Assembly (NCBI GenBank): GCA_002335345.1 | Contig: DDCS01000032.1 | Coordinates: forward strand, 1 to 7,621 | From: Flavobacteriaceae bacterium UBA2000 | GTDB lineage: Bacteria > Bacteroidota > Bacteroidia > Flavobacteriales > Flavobacteriaceae | DNA: 7,621 nt | Direction: 5' to 3' | Part shown: piece after piece, positions 1-6,791 of the stretch | How the letters are laid out: each line of letters opens with the position of its first letter | Position numbering within the stretch: position 1 is the first letter of the stretch | Notes under the pieces: model-generated | The model's database searches: none | What the model saw: only the letters and a program-made list of their open reading frames with translations | Told to the model about the DNA's origin: nothing | Made by a program: the position numbers and the translations under genes

Positions 1-81
1 TTCAAGCAGGCCTTATTTGCCATATGGCTTGGGGATAGGCCGGCCCAGGAAAGCCTCAAAGAGGAAATGCTGGGGCTATAG
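1..81 (+). CDS. Chalcone isomerase-like protein, C-terminal end only
   Basis: The first 26 codons of the window are open in frame 1 and end at a TAG at 79-81. The visible residues include FAIWLGDRPAQESLKEEMLG. Bacterial chalcone-isomerase-like proteins typically end this way: a hydrophobic stretch leading into a W-L-G motif, a proline-containing turn, then a basic/acidic helix ending near L-L-G. In bacteria these proteins are usually small and often exported or lipid-associated, and their function is poorly defined; true chalcone isomerase activity should not be assumed. Only the tail is present, so domain order, signal peptide and length cannot be judged. The next gene starts 106 bp downstream on the same strand with a possible promoter of its own, so co-transcription is uncertain. 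Confidence 0.6.
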   Translation, partial: FKQALFAIWLGDRPAQESLKEEMLGL

Positions 82-162
82 CAGAATCAAATCTTTGAGC
101 TTGGGGTAATTGCATTTTGTCGAAGTTAATGGGCTTTAACCGATAGCGATATTAAATATTAT

Positions 163-170
163 TATATTTG
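163..170 (+). promoter_or_regulatory. Possible Bacteroidota-type -7 promoter element
   Basis: TATATTTG matches the Bacteroidota -7 consensus TAnnTTTG. It lies 17 bp before the ATG at 188, in the AT-rich part of the 106-bp gap after the chalcone-isomerase-like gene. A start site a few bases downstream would leave a very short leader. I see no clear -33 TTTG at the expected 19-21 bp upstream, so the call rests on one element. An AT-only inverted repeat (154-169) overlaps it. Confidence 0.3.
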
Positions 171-187
171 AGAACATTTGCCCCAGT

Positions 188-1354
188 ATGTTCAATCCGA
201 ATGATGTAAATATTGACCTCTTATCCGCCCGCGCACACAACCTGAGATGGGCCACCTTACCCAAGGACGTAATTCCTTTGACCGCGGCTGATCCTGATTT
301 CCCTATGGCCCCTCCCATTAAAGAGGCGTTATTTAAATATATTGATGGAGGCTATTTAAGTTATGGCCCCGCAGAAGGTTTGGAGTCTTTTCGTGAGGCC
401 GTAGCTAAGGACTATGAGCGTAAAAATCAAGTGACCTATGCTTCGGAATTAATTCTCCCTGTAGACAGCGCGGCTTTTGGTATTTACTTGACCTGCAAAG
501 CAATACTTCAACCCAAAGACGAAGTAATTGTTTTTGATCCAGTAGACTTTTTATTTAAGTATTCTGTAGAACAAGTTGGGGCAAAAGCAATCACCTTCCC
601 AACCCCACAAACTAAAGGCTTAATGGATTTTTCTGGGCTCGAGGCACTTATTACTCCCAAAACCAAACTCATTTGCCTTTGTAATCCACTTAATCCAACA
701 GGTAAGGTCTTTACAAAATCTGAATTGTCGGCTTTAGCGGAAATTGTTGCAAAGTACCAGGACCTCATGGTTCTTTCGGATGAAATATGGAGTGATATTG
801 TGTTTAACCCGAATAAATTCAACGCATTCTCTTCAATTGACACTGTTTTTGAGCGCACGATTACCGTAACGGGATATAGTAAATCATATGGGCTCGCAGG
901 GCTGCGTATTGGGAGTATCCTCATGCCCAACAAAAATATCTACGACAAAATATTTGCAATGTCGCTTCATCAATCCACTGTCCACGGGGCCAATGTTCTG
1001 GGCCAAATTGCAGCGCAGGCGGCATTGAATGAAGCCCAGCCTTGGTTGGACGGTTTTGTCCGCCATTTACAAGAGATGCGCGATTTTGCCGTGACACGGC
1101 TCAATGCAATGCCCGGGGTTCAATGTCAAGCACCACAGGGCTGTTATGTTTTATTTCCTGAGATCTCCGAAACTGGTTTTTCAGCGTCGGAATTACAAAA
1201 TCAGTTAATGATTAAAGCCAAAGTTGCCGTAGTACCGGGACTGCCCAAGTGGTTTGGTTCCGGGGCCGAAGGCCATATTCGGCTCAGTTTTGCGACCTCG
1301 TGGGGAATTCTAGATGAAGCTTTAGGGCGGATTCATAAATTTCTTGAGTCATGA
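188..1354 (+). CDS. PLP-dependent aminotransferase, class I/II fold (possibly MalY/PatB-like)
   Basis: This 388-residue cytoplasmic fold-type I PLP enzyme has the normal family length. Landmarks in order: an A-D-x-D-F segment near 34-38, NPLNPTG at 166-172 with the cofactor-contacting Asn166, SDEIW at 197-201 with Asp198 for the pyridine nitrogen, the Schiff-base Lys232 in YSKSYGLAGLRIG (230-242), and the substrate-carboxylate Arg365 in HIRLSFA. The family catalyses transamination or, in MalY/PatB members, beta-elimination from cystathionine-like substrates. The A-D-x-D-F segment and the DEIWSDIVF context lean towards MalY/PatB, but the substrate cannot be read from sequence. Position 201 is Trp where many relatives have Tyr. 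The ATG at 188 is the natural start and has no Shine-Dalgarno. The stop overlaps the next gene's start (ATGA, 1351-1354), which suggests translational coupling and a shared pathway with the monooxygenase-DsbA fusion. Confidence 0.88.
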   Translation: MFNPNDVNIDLLSARAHNLRWATLPKDVIPLTAADPDFPMAPPIKEALFKYIDGGYLSYGPAEGLESFREAVAKDYERKNQVTYASELILPVDSAAFGIYLTCKAILQPKDEVIVFDPVDFLFKYSVEQVGAKAITFPTPQTKGLMDFSGLEALITPKTKLICLCNPLNPTGKVFTKSELSALAEIVAKYQDLMVLSDEIWSDIVFNPNKFNAFSSIDTVFERTITVTGYSKSYGLAGLRIGSILMPNKNIYDKIFAMSLHQSTVHGANVLGQIAAQAALNEAQPWLDGFVRHLQEMRDFAVTRLNAMPGVQCQAPQGCYVLFPEISETGFSASELQNQLMIKAKVAVVPGLPKWFGSGAEGHIRLSFATSWGILDEALGRIHKFLES

Positions 1355-3321
1355 AGATTGCAATTTTTGGAGCAGGAATAGCGGGGTTATCGGCTGCGAT
1401 CTTACTTAGAAGGCAGGGTCATTACGTGAAAGTTTATGAGCGAAGTGCCCAAATGAATGACCGTGGTAATGCATTTTTAATGCATGACGAAGGACTAGAT
1501 TTATTGCGCAATTTGGGAAATCATGAAGTTTTTGATCGGATGGGGGAACCCATTCAATACTTTCAAATGTTTTCTCAAAAAAACCAAGAGGTAAAAGCCA
1601 TTAGACTTATGCCTTGGACTTGTTTTAAACGCGATGAGGTTATCCGCTATTTATACGATACTCTAGGAGAGGAATCCATTGTCCATGGACATGAGTTTGA
1701 TTCATTTCACTGGAATGGCCAAAAGATCGAGAAGGGCATTTTTGCTAATGGTGAAATGGTCGAAGCAGATTTATTTGTTGGCGCCGATGGCTTGCATTCT
1801 AAAGTGCGAAAAGGGCTTTTTGGATCCACCCAATTTTCTCCAATATACACGTTTGAATTACTTGGCTTTGTTCAAGACTCGAAAAAATACAACCAATTAA
1901 AAAGACTGTTTAAAAAATTCCAACATCGATCAAAAAGTATCGCATTTGGAGTATTACCTGCTTCCAATGGAGAGCTCATAACGGTCCTTCAATTTGATCC
2001 TAAAATAATTCAAGAGGCAGGAATTCTTGAGGAGAATCATAAGGAAATAGCCGAGTATTTGTTAGCAGATTTCCCTGAATATGTCAAGGAAGTAATCGCC
2101 CTGCAAACCTACGAGGAAACCTATATTTGGAAGACAAGAGATTTTGATTTATTACCTCAATTTCATAAGGCCAATGCCGTATTACTTGGAGACTCTGCAC
2201 ACGTTGCACTGCCTTTTTCTAGTTCCGGCACTACCAATGCGATTCTAGATGCCCAAGCCCTGGCAGAACTCCTGAATGAGGCCTCAGAAGACCTATCTGA
2301 TCTCTCAGAATATGATCGCGTATTTCAAAAATTTTACACAAAAAGAGCGGAGGAGGTCAGTCAACAAATTTCATTCGGTCGTCGACTAAAAGATCAATTT
2401 TTACAGCCGAAAAGAAATCCTTTAGAGCTTCAGAGAATTCCTTTAGTCAAAAGAAAAATTGCCAAAAAACCACGACGTCCAAAAGAAAAACGCGTTCAAA
2501 TAACCTATTTCACGGATCCCATTTGTTCTACCTGCTGGGCGATTCAACCAGAACTACGAAAATTGGAACTCGAATACGGGAATCAACTTGAAATAGAATA
2601 CCGTATGGGAGGGCTATTGCCGCATTGGCATAACTATAACCGACACGGAATTACAGATCCTAAGCAAGTGGCCCTACATTGGGAGGAAGTTGAGGCTAAA
2701 TCGGGAATGCCAATTAATGGTGAAATATGGAAAACCAACCCACTTGCCTCGTCATATCCGCCATCGATAGCATTTAAGGCCGCGCAATTACAAAGTACCG
2801 ATAAAGCAATTATCTTTTTGAGAAAAATTCGAGAAGCTCTTTTTGTCGCTCAAAGGGATATTATTGACAAAGGCTTACTCTACAGAATGGCTTTGTCTTC
2901 TGCGCTTGACGCCGCCCAAATCATAAAAGATATTGAAGGTCCGGCTACCGATAATTTTTTTGAAGATGTAGCGCTTTGTGAGCAACTTGACATTCAGTTT
3001 TTACCCACCCTGATAATGACAAATCATTCGGGAGAATCACAAAGACTTATCGGCGAAAATGATTATGCTACATTCCAAAAGACAATAAATGAATTGAACC
3101 CAAACTTGAAACGGATGACTTATAGCAAGGATATGCGCGATTTGTTCTCTCGTTTTCCGAGTATGAGTTTAAGGGAATACGTCTACTTGAGCGAAACACC
3201 TTTTGAGAAAGCAAAACAGGAACTTGATCAAATGTGTCAGTCAGGTGAGCTTACGACCTGGGAAACGGGAAAAGTTAAACTCTATCTTTCTACGGTTAAG
3301 CTGGAACAGGGGTTCGTTTAA
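1351..3321 (+). CDS. FAD-dependent monooxygenase fused to a DsbA/YjbH-like thioredoxin-fold domain
   Basis: This is one uninterrupted 656-residue frame. Residues 1-350 are a flavin monooxygenase of the PHBH/UbiH type: dinucleotide-binding GAGIAG (7-12) followed by an acidic residue at the end of strand 2 (VYER), GADG (144-147), and LLGDSAH (278-284) followed by an A-I-L-D-A helix. A lysine/arginine-rich linker (367-381) follows. Residues 382-585 resemble the DsbA-like/YjbH (Thioredoxin_5) family: YFTDPICSTCW with Cys392 and Cys395, MGGLLPHW (419-426), a helical insertion, and a likely cis-Pro552 in FLPT. Residues 590-650 may form a small winged helix. Such monooxygenases hydroxylate or epoxidise small molecules with NAD(P)H, FAD and O2; the CxxC domain implies thiol-disulfide chemistry. 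No signal peptide or membrane segment is evident, so it is probably cytoplasmic. No ATG, GTG or TTG lies at the domain junction, so a true fusion is favoured. The substrate is unknown. Confidence 0.88.
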   Translation: MKIAIFGAGIAGLSAAILLRRQGHYVKVYERSAQMNDRGNAFLMHDEGLDLLRNLGNHEVFDRMGEPIQYFQMFSQKNQEVKAIRLMPWTCFKRDEVIRYLYDTLGEESIVHGHEFDSFHWNGQKIEKGIFANGEMVEADLFVGADGLHSKVRKGLFGSTQFSPIYTFELLGFVQDSKKYNQLKRLFKKFQHRSKSIAFGVLPASNGELITVLQFDPKIIQEAGILEENHKEIAEYLLADFPEYVKEVIALQTYEETYIWKTRDFDLLPQFHKANAVLLGDSAHVALPFSSSGTTNAILDAQALAELLNEASEDLSDLSEYDRVFQKFYTKRAEEVSQQISFGRRLKDQFLQPKRNPLELQRIPLVKRKIAKKPRRPKEKRVQITYFTDPICSTCWAIQPELRKLELEYGNQLEIEYRMGGLLPHWHNYNRHGITDPKQVALHWEEVEAKSGMPINGEIWKTNPLASSYPPSIAFKAAQLQSTDKAIIFLRKIREALFVAQRDIIDKGLLYRMALSSALDAAQIIKDIEGPATDNFFEDVALCEQLDIQFLPTLIMTNHSGESQRLIGENDYATFQKTINELNPNLKRMTYSKDMRDLFSRFPSMSLREYVYLSETPFEKAKQELDQMCQSGELTTWETGKVKLYLSTVKLEQGFV

Positions 3322-3395
3322 TGAAGTGGGTCATCATTACCTCTAGCCTAGAATATTTTCAAAAATATTGCGTCATTTTAGAGGGCTTTGAATAG
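3321..3395 (+). CDS. Possible 24-codon small ORF after the fusion gene
   Basis: The TAA of the fusion gene overlaps an ATG (TAATG, 3319-3323) that opens a 24-codon frame ending at a TAG (3393-3395). It begins MKWVIITSSLEYFQKYC. Stop-start overlaps of this form can permit re-initiation, which is the only support for it. It is too short to match a family, has no recognisable motif, and contains the AT-rich inverted repeat at 3352-3369. Chance is the more likely explanation. Confidence 0.12.
   Translation: MKWVIITSSLEYFQKYCVILEGFE
3352..3369. repeat. AT-only inverted repeat in the convergent gap
   Basis: AATATTTT and AAAATATT are exact reverse complements separated by two bases. They lie 31 bp after the stop of the fusion gene, between two converging transcription units. 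The stem has no G-C pair and no T-run follows directly, so it would be a weak terminator for the + strand unit at best. Confidence 0.3.
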
Positions 3396-3447
3396 TCTAA
3401 TTCATGTGCTCGCTGGAATTAAAGACGCACCTGAATTAAATAATCTA

Positions 3448-3467
3448 ATCAAACTTAGAAGTTTGAT
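3448..3467 (-). terminator. Inverted repeat across the permease stop codon, possible terminator
   Basis: ATCAAACTT and AAGTTTGAT are perfect 9-bp reverse complements separated by AG, or an 8-bp stem with a 4-base loop. The permease TAA (3457-3455) lies inside the structure. On the - strand the hairpin is followed by T-rich but interrupted sequence (TTAGATTATTTAATT). This would suit the end of the glycerate kinase/permease unit. The stem is AT-rich and the T-run impure, so it is only a candidate. Confidence 0.35.
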
Positions 3468-4810
3468 AAACTCCATAGAATAAGGACCAAGATAAGTCCA
3501 GTAATACCTTGAATTAAGGTGGCAAGGGTATGGTGCCTATAGGCCGTTTTAACGTCTATGCCTCCCATCTGTGAAACGATCCAAAAATATGAATCATTGG
3601 CGTGAGAAACGGTCATAGATCCTGTTCCGATCGCAATAATTACCCAAACTTTATCGAGTTCGGTAATCATGCCCAACTGCCCTAAAATGGGAAAGATAAT
3701 AGATGCGGTTGTGATTATAGCCACCGTTGATGACCCCTGAGCCGTTTTAAGTAAGGCGGCGACACCAAAGGGAAGAACCAGTCCAAACTGCTGAATCTCA
3801 GTATATGCGCTAAGATATTGAGTAAGGGGTAATTCTTTGATAATTCCCCCGAGTGCGCCACCCATTGCCGTAATGAGCAAAATTGGCGCGGCTAGTTTTA
3901 AACCACCCTCGAGCAGATTTTTTTTCGATTGATCGCCCTTTATTCGTTTTTCGTTATTTAATCTCATCGCCAATAAGAGGCCTATAAACAGGGCGGCTTC
4001 AGGGGAGCCAATTAGGGCAATAATATTGTTAAATGCGCCGAGCTTAGGAGAAATAAATTGAACAATACTGCCCGCGGCCATAAGGAGAATTGGTACCACG
4101 ATAGGACTCAGTGATTGATAAATATTAGGCAGATTATCTGGGTAAAACGGCTCTTGATCTATATGCGCGTCGTTATGGAATTCGAAAGAGGTCGTCGCTT
4201 TATATTTTTTGGCAAGATATTGAGCATAAATCGCCCCAACCAACACCAGAAGAAATGCCACCAAACCGCCAAATAGAATCAGTAACAAAAGGTTTTGAAG
4301 TTCAAGTTGTGCCGCAGCAGCAAGTGGCCCAGGAGTGGGAGGAACCAAGACATGCGGCGCAAAAAGACCCGTTGATAGGGCAATAGTCAGGGCTATTCTT
4401 GGTGTTTTGCTCTTTTGAGCAAGGGTTTTGTTCAGGGCCGATAAAATAACAAAAGCGGAATCGCAGAATACAGGAATAGCGACAATATAGCCAATAGCAC
4501 TAATGGCGTAGGGCAAAGGCAATTTACTCAGTCTTTTTAAGAGGCTTTGAGCAATAGACTGTGTCGCCCCCGATTGCTCTAAATAAACCCCAATAAGGGT
4601 TCCGAAAACGATGAGTAGGCCGATACTTTCAAAGGTTTTACCGAAGCCTTTAGTGATTAATGGAATTAGGGTGTTCGTGGGAATATCGGCCAATATGCCC
4701 AAGCCAATGGCAGCATAGAGCAGTACAAAAAAGGGATGCAGCTTGAGTTTAGTCGTTCCTATAATGATCCAGACGACCGCAATAAGGAGTAAGGTTAGGG
4801 TCCAAGTCAT
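3455..4810 (-). CDS. GntP-family permease (gluconate/glycerate-type H+ symporter)
   Basis: This integral inner-membrane transporter has 451 residues, matching the usual 440-450 of the GntP family, and consists almost entirely of hydrophobic segments from the N-terminus onward. Family hallmarks are HVLVPPTPGPLAAA in the first half and SHANDSYFWIVS near the C-terminus. GntP proteins import sugar acids such as gluconate, and glycerate in some bacteria, with protons. The gene lies directly downstream of a glycerate kinase with an ATGA overlap (4810-4807), which points to glycerate or a close sugar acid as substrate; that part is inference. The frame can be extended 9 codons to a TTG at 4837. I prefer the ATG at 4810 because it gives the ATGA coupling and starts directly at the first membrane helix. 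A hairpin spans the stop codon. Confidence 0.9.
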   Translation of the reverse strand: MTWTLTLLLIAVVWIIIGTTKLKLHPFFVLLYAAIGLGILADIPTNTLIPLITKGFGKTFESIGLLIVFGTLIGVYLEQSGATQSIAQSLLKRLSKLPLPYAISAIGYIVAIPVFCDSAFVILSALNKTLAQKSKTPRIALTIALSTGLFAPHVLVPPTPGPLAAAAQLELQNLLLLILFGGLVAFLLVLVGAIYAQYLAKKYKATTSFEFHNDAHIDQEPFYPDNLPNIYQSLSPIVVPILLMAAGSIVQFISPKLGAFNNIIALIGSPEAALFIGLLLAMRLNNEKRIKGDQSKKNLLEGGLKLAAPILLITAMGGALGGIIKELPLTQYLSAYTEIQQFGLVLPFGVAALLKTAQGSSTVAIITTASIIFPILGQLGMITELDKVWVIIAIGTGSMTVSHANDSYFWIVSQMGGIDVKTAYRHHTLATLIQGITGLILVLILWSLSNF

Positions 4811-5958
4811 TGACGTATGGATTTGTATAATGACCAAACTCTATAAAGGGTATCCTCTATCAATCGCGCAGTGTTGCGTTTTGAGTCTTCTAGGGTCATC
4901 GGACCGTCTTGAATACTGAAAAGACTCGAAAGTCCTGCCTTGCCATAGGCCTGGTAAGGGGGCTCAATGGATCCAGCAACGCCAATTACCGGTTTACGGT
5001 GTTTTTTACCAAGTTGGGCTACTGAAATTGGAACTTTTCCGGTAAGCGATTGATGATCAATACGTCCTTCGGCGGTTATAATGACGTCACACGCTTTGAT
5101 TTTCTCTTCCAGTGAGGTCATCTTACAAAGCAGTTCAAAACCCGAAATAAGCTCGGCCTTAAATAAGCCGTGGAGACCTGCGGCTGTTCCTCCGGCAGCT
5201 CCGCCACCCGCAATGGTTTCAATTGAGACCCCATGAGTGTCTTTAATTTTTTGAGCGAAATGCGTTAACGCAGATTCTAAGCACGCGATATCGTTTTGTG
5301 AAGCTCCTTTTTGGGGGCCGTAGGTGTGGCTTGCCCCTTTTGGCCCAACTAATGGGTTGTTTACATCGCAAGCGATCTGCCATTTAATGGATTGAAGTCC
5401 CTCCGGAGGGATTAATGTAGCAAGTCCTTGAAGAGCGGCCCCACCCCTTGTGAGTTCTGTTCCATGTTCATCGAGAAGTTTGCCCCCCAAAGCCTGAATG
5501 ATGCCGGCTCCGGCATCATTCGTCGCGCTGCCGCCTATGCCGAGAATAATTTCAGAGGCGCCCTGTTCGATGGCGTGTTTGATCAGTAGTCCTGTGCCGT
5601 AGGTTGAGGTAATTTTTGGATCCCGTGCCTTAGGTTCAATCAGGTGAATGCCACTGGCGGCTGAGAGCTCAATCCAAGCGGCAGGCCGCTGTTTAAATCG
5701 GAAGTACTCCGCACTTATAGGGCGCCCAAGAGCGTCTTGAGTGGAACAAGTCACGCGATGGCCTCCAGGGCTGCTGCCGGTATTCAAGTTCTGCTCTAAA
5801 ACTTCAATCGCCCCTTCGCCGCCGTCTGAAAAAGGCATGAGCGTGCAGCGCGCTACGGCATCGGCAGCGCTGATACCGCGGGCTATAGCCTTGGCCACAT
5901 CAGAAGCAACCAGACTCTCCTTGAAAGAATCACATACGATTAAGACCTTAGTGCTCAT
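4807..5958 (-). CDS. glxK: Glycerate 2-kinase, GlxK/GarK type
   Basis: This cytoplasmic kinase of 383 residues phosphorylates D-glycerate with ATP to give 2-phosphoglycerate, which enters lower glycolysis. The type I glycerate kinase signature is complete: DSFKESL (10-16), PFSDGGEG (42-49), TYGTG (119-123), GIGGSATNDAGAG (140-152), CDVNNPLVGPKGA (197-209), GPQKGA (214-219), a glycine-rich GGGAAGG (251-257), and TAEGRIDHQSLTGKVP (295-310). Length is normal and no key motif is missing. It is the first gene of a two-gene unit and its TGA overlaps the ATG of the GntP-type permease. The ATG at 5958 is immediately followed by the conserved first strand (KVLIVCDSFK), so the start is secure; no Shine-Dalgarno precedes it. 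It could equally be labelled garK; type is not distinguishable from sequence alone. Confidence 0.95.
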   Translation of the reverse strand: MSTKVLIVCDSFKESLVASDVAKAIARGISAADAVARCTLMPFSDGGEGAIEVLEQNLNTGSSPGGHRVTCSTQDALGRPISAEYFRFKQRPAAWIELSAASGIHLIEPKARDPKITSTYGTGLLIKHAIEQGASEIILGIGGSATNDAGAGIIQALGGKLLDEHGTELTRGGAALQGLATLIPPEGLQSIKWQIACDVNNPLVGPKGASHTYGPQKGASQNDIACLESALTHFAQKIKDTHGVSIETIAGGGAAGGTAAGLHGLFKAELISGFELLCKMTSLEEKIKACDVIITAEGRIDHQSLTGKVPISVAQLGKKHRKPVIGVAGSIEPPYQAYGKAGLSSLFSIQDGPMTLEDSKRNTARLIEDTLYRVWSLYKSIRQ

Positions 5959-6041
5959 GGCTTAAAGTTACAAAATGTCTCCGAGTGATAACTATGGCAA
6001 ACTCCTGCATAAAATCGGCTTTGATTGTTTATTTTTAGGTC
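5959..6041. promoter_or_regulatory. Divergent intergenic region between two transcription units
   Basis: This 83-bp gap separates the start of glycerate kinase (- strand) from the start of the sulfotransferase-like gene (+ strand), so it must hold promoters for both unless either is leaderless. Near matches to TAnnTTTG are TAACTTTA on the - strand (5970-5963) and TATTTTTA on the + strand (6030-6037). Each differs at the final G and neither has a properly spaced -33 TTTG. No clear operator repeat is visible. Confidence 0.35.
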
Positions 6042-6791
6042 GTGAAGAAAGTCGTCCATTTAATCTCCGGTCCCCGAAATATTTCTACGGCCCTGATGTA
6101 TTCTTTTGCTCAGCACCCTGACTTTAGGGTGATGGATGAACCCTTTTATGCGTATTATCTGGCTCATGTCCAAGATCGAGAGGAACACCCCATGGAGCGT
6201 GAGATTTTGGCCACCATGCCCACAGAACATGATCAGGTTTTGGATCAAATATACCAGGCAGTTTCCGAGCAAAATGTCTTTGTAAAGAATATGGCCCATC
6301 ATTGCCTTGAGCGGGAACCCTTTTATATGAAGGATTGGCAAAATGTCATTTTAATTCGTCATCCCAAGAAGCTCTTACAGTCATTTGCCAAGGTCATTGA
6401 GCATCCTGACCTTGATGCCATAGGGATAAAACGGGCCTTTGAACTTATGGAGTTTTTTGACGGTCATCATATCGCTTATACGGTAATTGAGAGCGACCAG
6501 CTGATGATTGACCCACCGCAATATTTACAACAACTTTGTGAGGCCTTAAACATTCCATTCAGTAAACAGATGGGTCAATGGCCAAGTGGCCCGAATGCTG
6601 CAGACGGAATTTGGGCGCCTCACTGGTATAAAAATGTGCATAACAGCACCGGTTTTGATAGGCCAAAATCGGCCTCAAACATTTTTTGGAACGATCATCT
6701 CGAATCTGTGTTTCAAGAAGCCTTGCCTTTTTACCATAAACTACAGCAAAAAGTACTCTTAAATAAAAGCCATCATGTTACAAAAATTTGA
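6042..6791 (+). CDS. Sulfotransferase-like P-loop family protein
   Basis: This 249-residue soluble protein has the nucleotide-binding layout of the sulfotransferase superfamily. The N-terminal strand runs into SGPRNISTALMYSF (9-22), at the place of the 5'-phosphosulfate loop, followed by MDEPFYAYYL (31-40). The second motif, VILIRHPKKLLQSF (102-115), carries Arg106 and Ser114, an Arg-Ser pair spaced as in the 3'-phosphate-binding site. The C-terminal DGIWAPHWYKNVHNSTGF (188-205) is tryptophan- and histidine-rich. The loop lacks the usual Lys of classical sulfotransferases and has Arg12 nearby, so PAPS use is not assured; the domain may bind another nucleotide or be regulatory. The start is a GTG at 6042, and no ATG precedes the conserved strand. 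The gene overlaps the following class IV aminotransferase by 17 bp. From memory, plant aminotransferase-like proteins carry a very similar domain fused N-terminally. Confidence 0.75.
   Translation: MKKVVHLISGPRNISTALMYSFAQHPDFRVMDEPFYAYYLAHVQDREEHPMEREILATMPTEHDQVLDQIYQAVSEQNVFVKNMAHHCLEREPFYMKDWQNVILIRHPKKLLQSFAKVIEHPDLDAIGIKRAFELMEFFDGHHIAYTVIESDQLMIDPPQYLQQLCEALNIPFSKQMGQWPSGPNAADGIWAPHWYKNVHNSTGFDRPKSASNIFWNDHLESVFQEALPFYHKLQQKVLLNKSHHVTKI

Noticed and set aside
154..169. AAATAT/ATATTT inverted repeat before the PLP enzyme gene
   Set aside because: It is a six-base AT-only stem in an AT-rich promoter region, expected by chance, and too weak for a terminator or a confident operator.
71..185. 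TGGGGC (71-76) and GCCCCA (180-185) as a long-range stem
   Set aside because: Six-base complementarity over about 100 bp is expected by chance and has no supporting structure between the arms.
508..933. A 141-codon open frame on the - strand inside the PLP enzyme gene
   Set aside because: It lies entirely antisense to a gene with complete family motifs, and its translation shows no recognisable domain.
4811..4837. TTG start at 4837 that would add nine residues to the permease
   Set aside because: The ATG at 4810 gives an ATGA overlap with the kinase stop and begins right at the first membrane helix. The extension adds no conserved sequence.
5741..5965. A 74-codon + strand frame opposite the start of glycerate kinase
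   Set aside because: It is antisense to conserved kinase motifs and its composition looks like a reverse-strand shadow.
6060..6341. A 93-codon - strand frame within the sulfotransferase-like gene
   Set aside because: It is antisense to the P-loop and downstream motifs and has no domain of its own.
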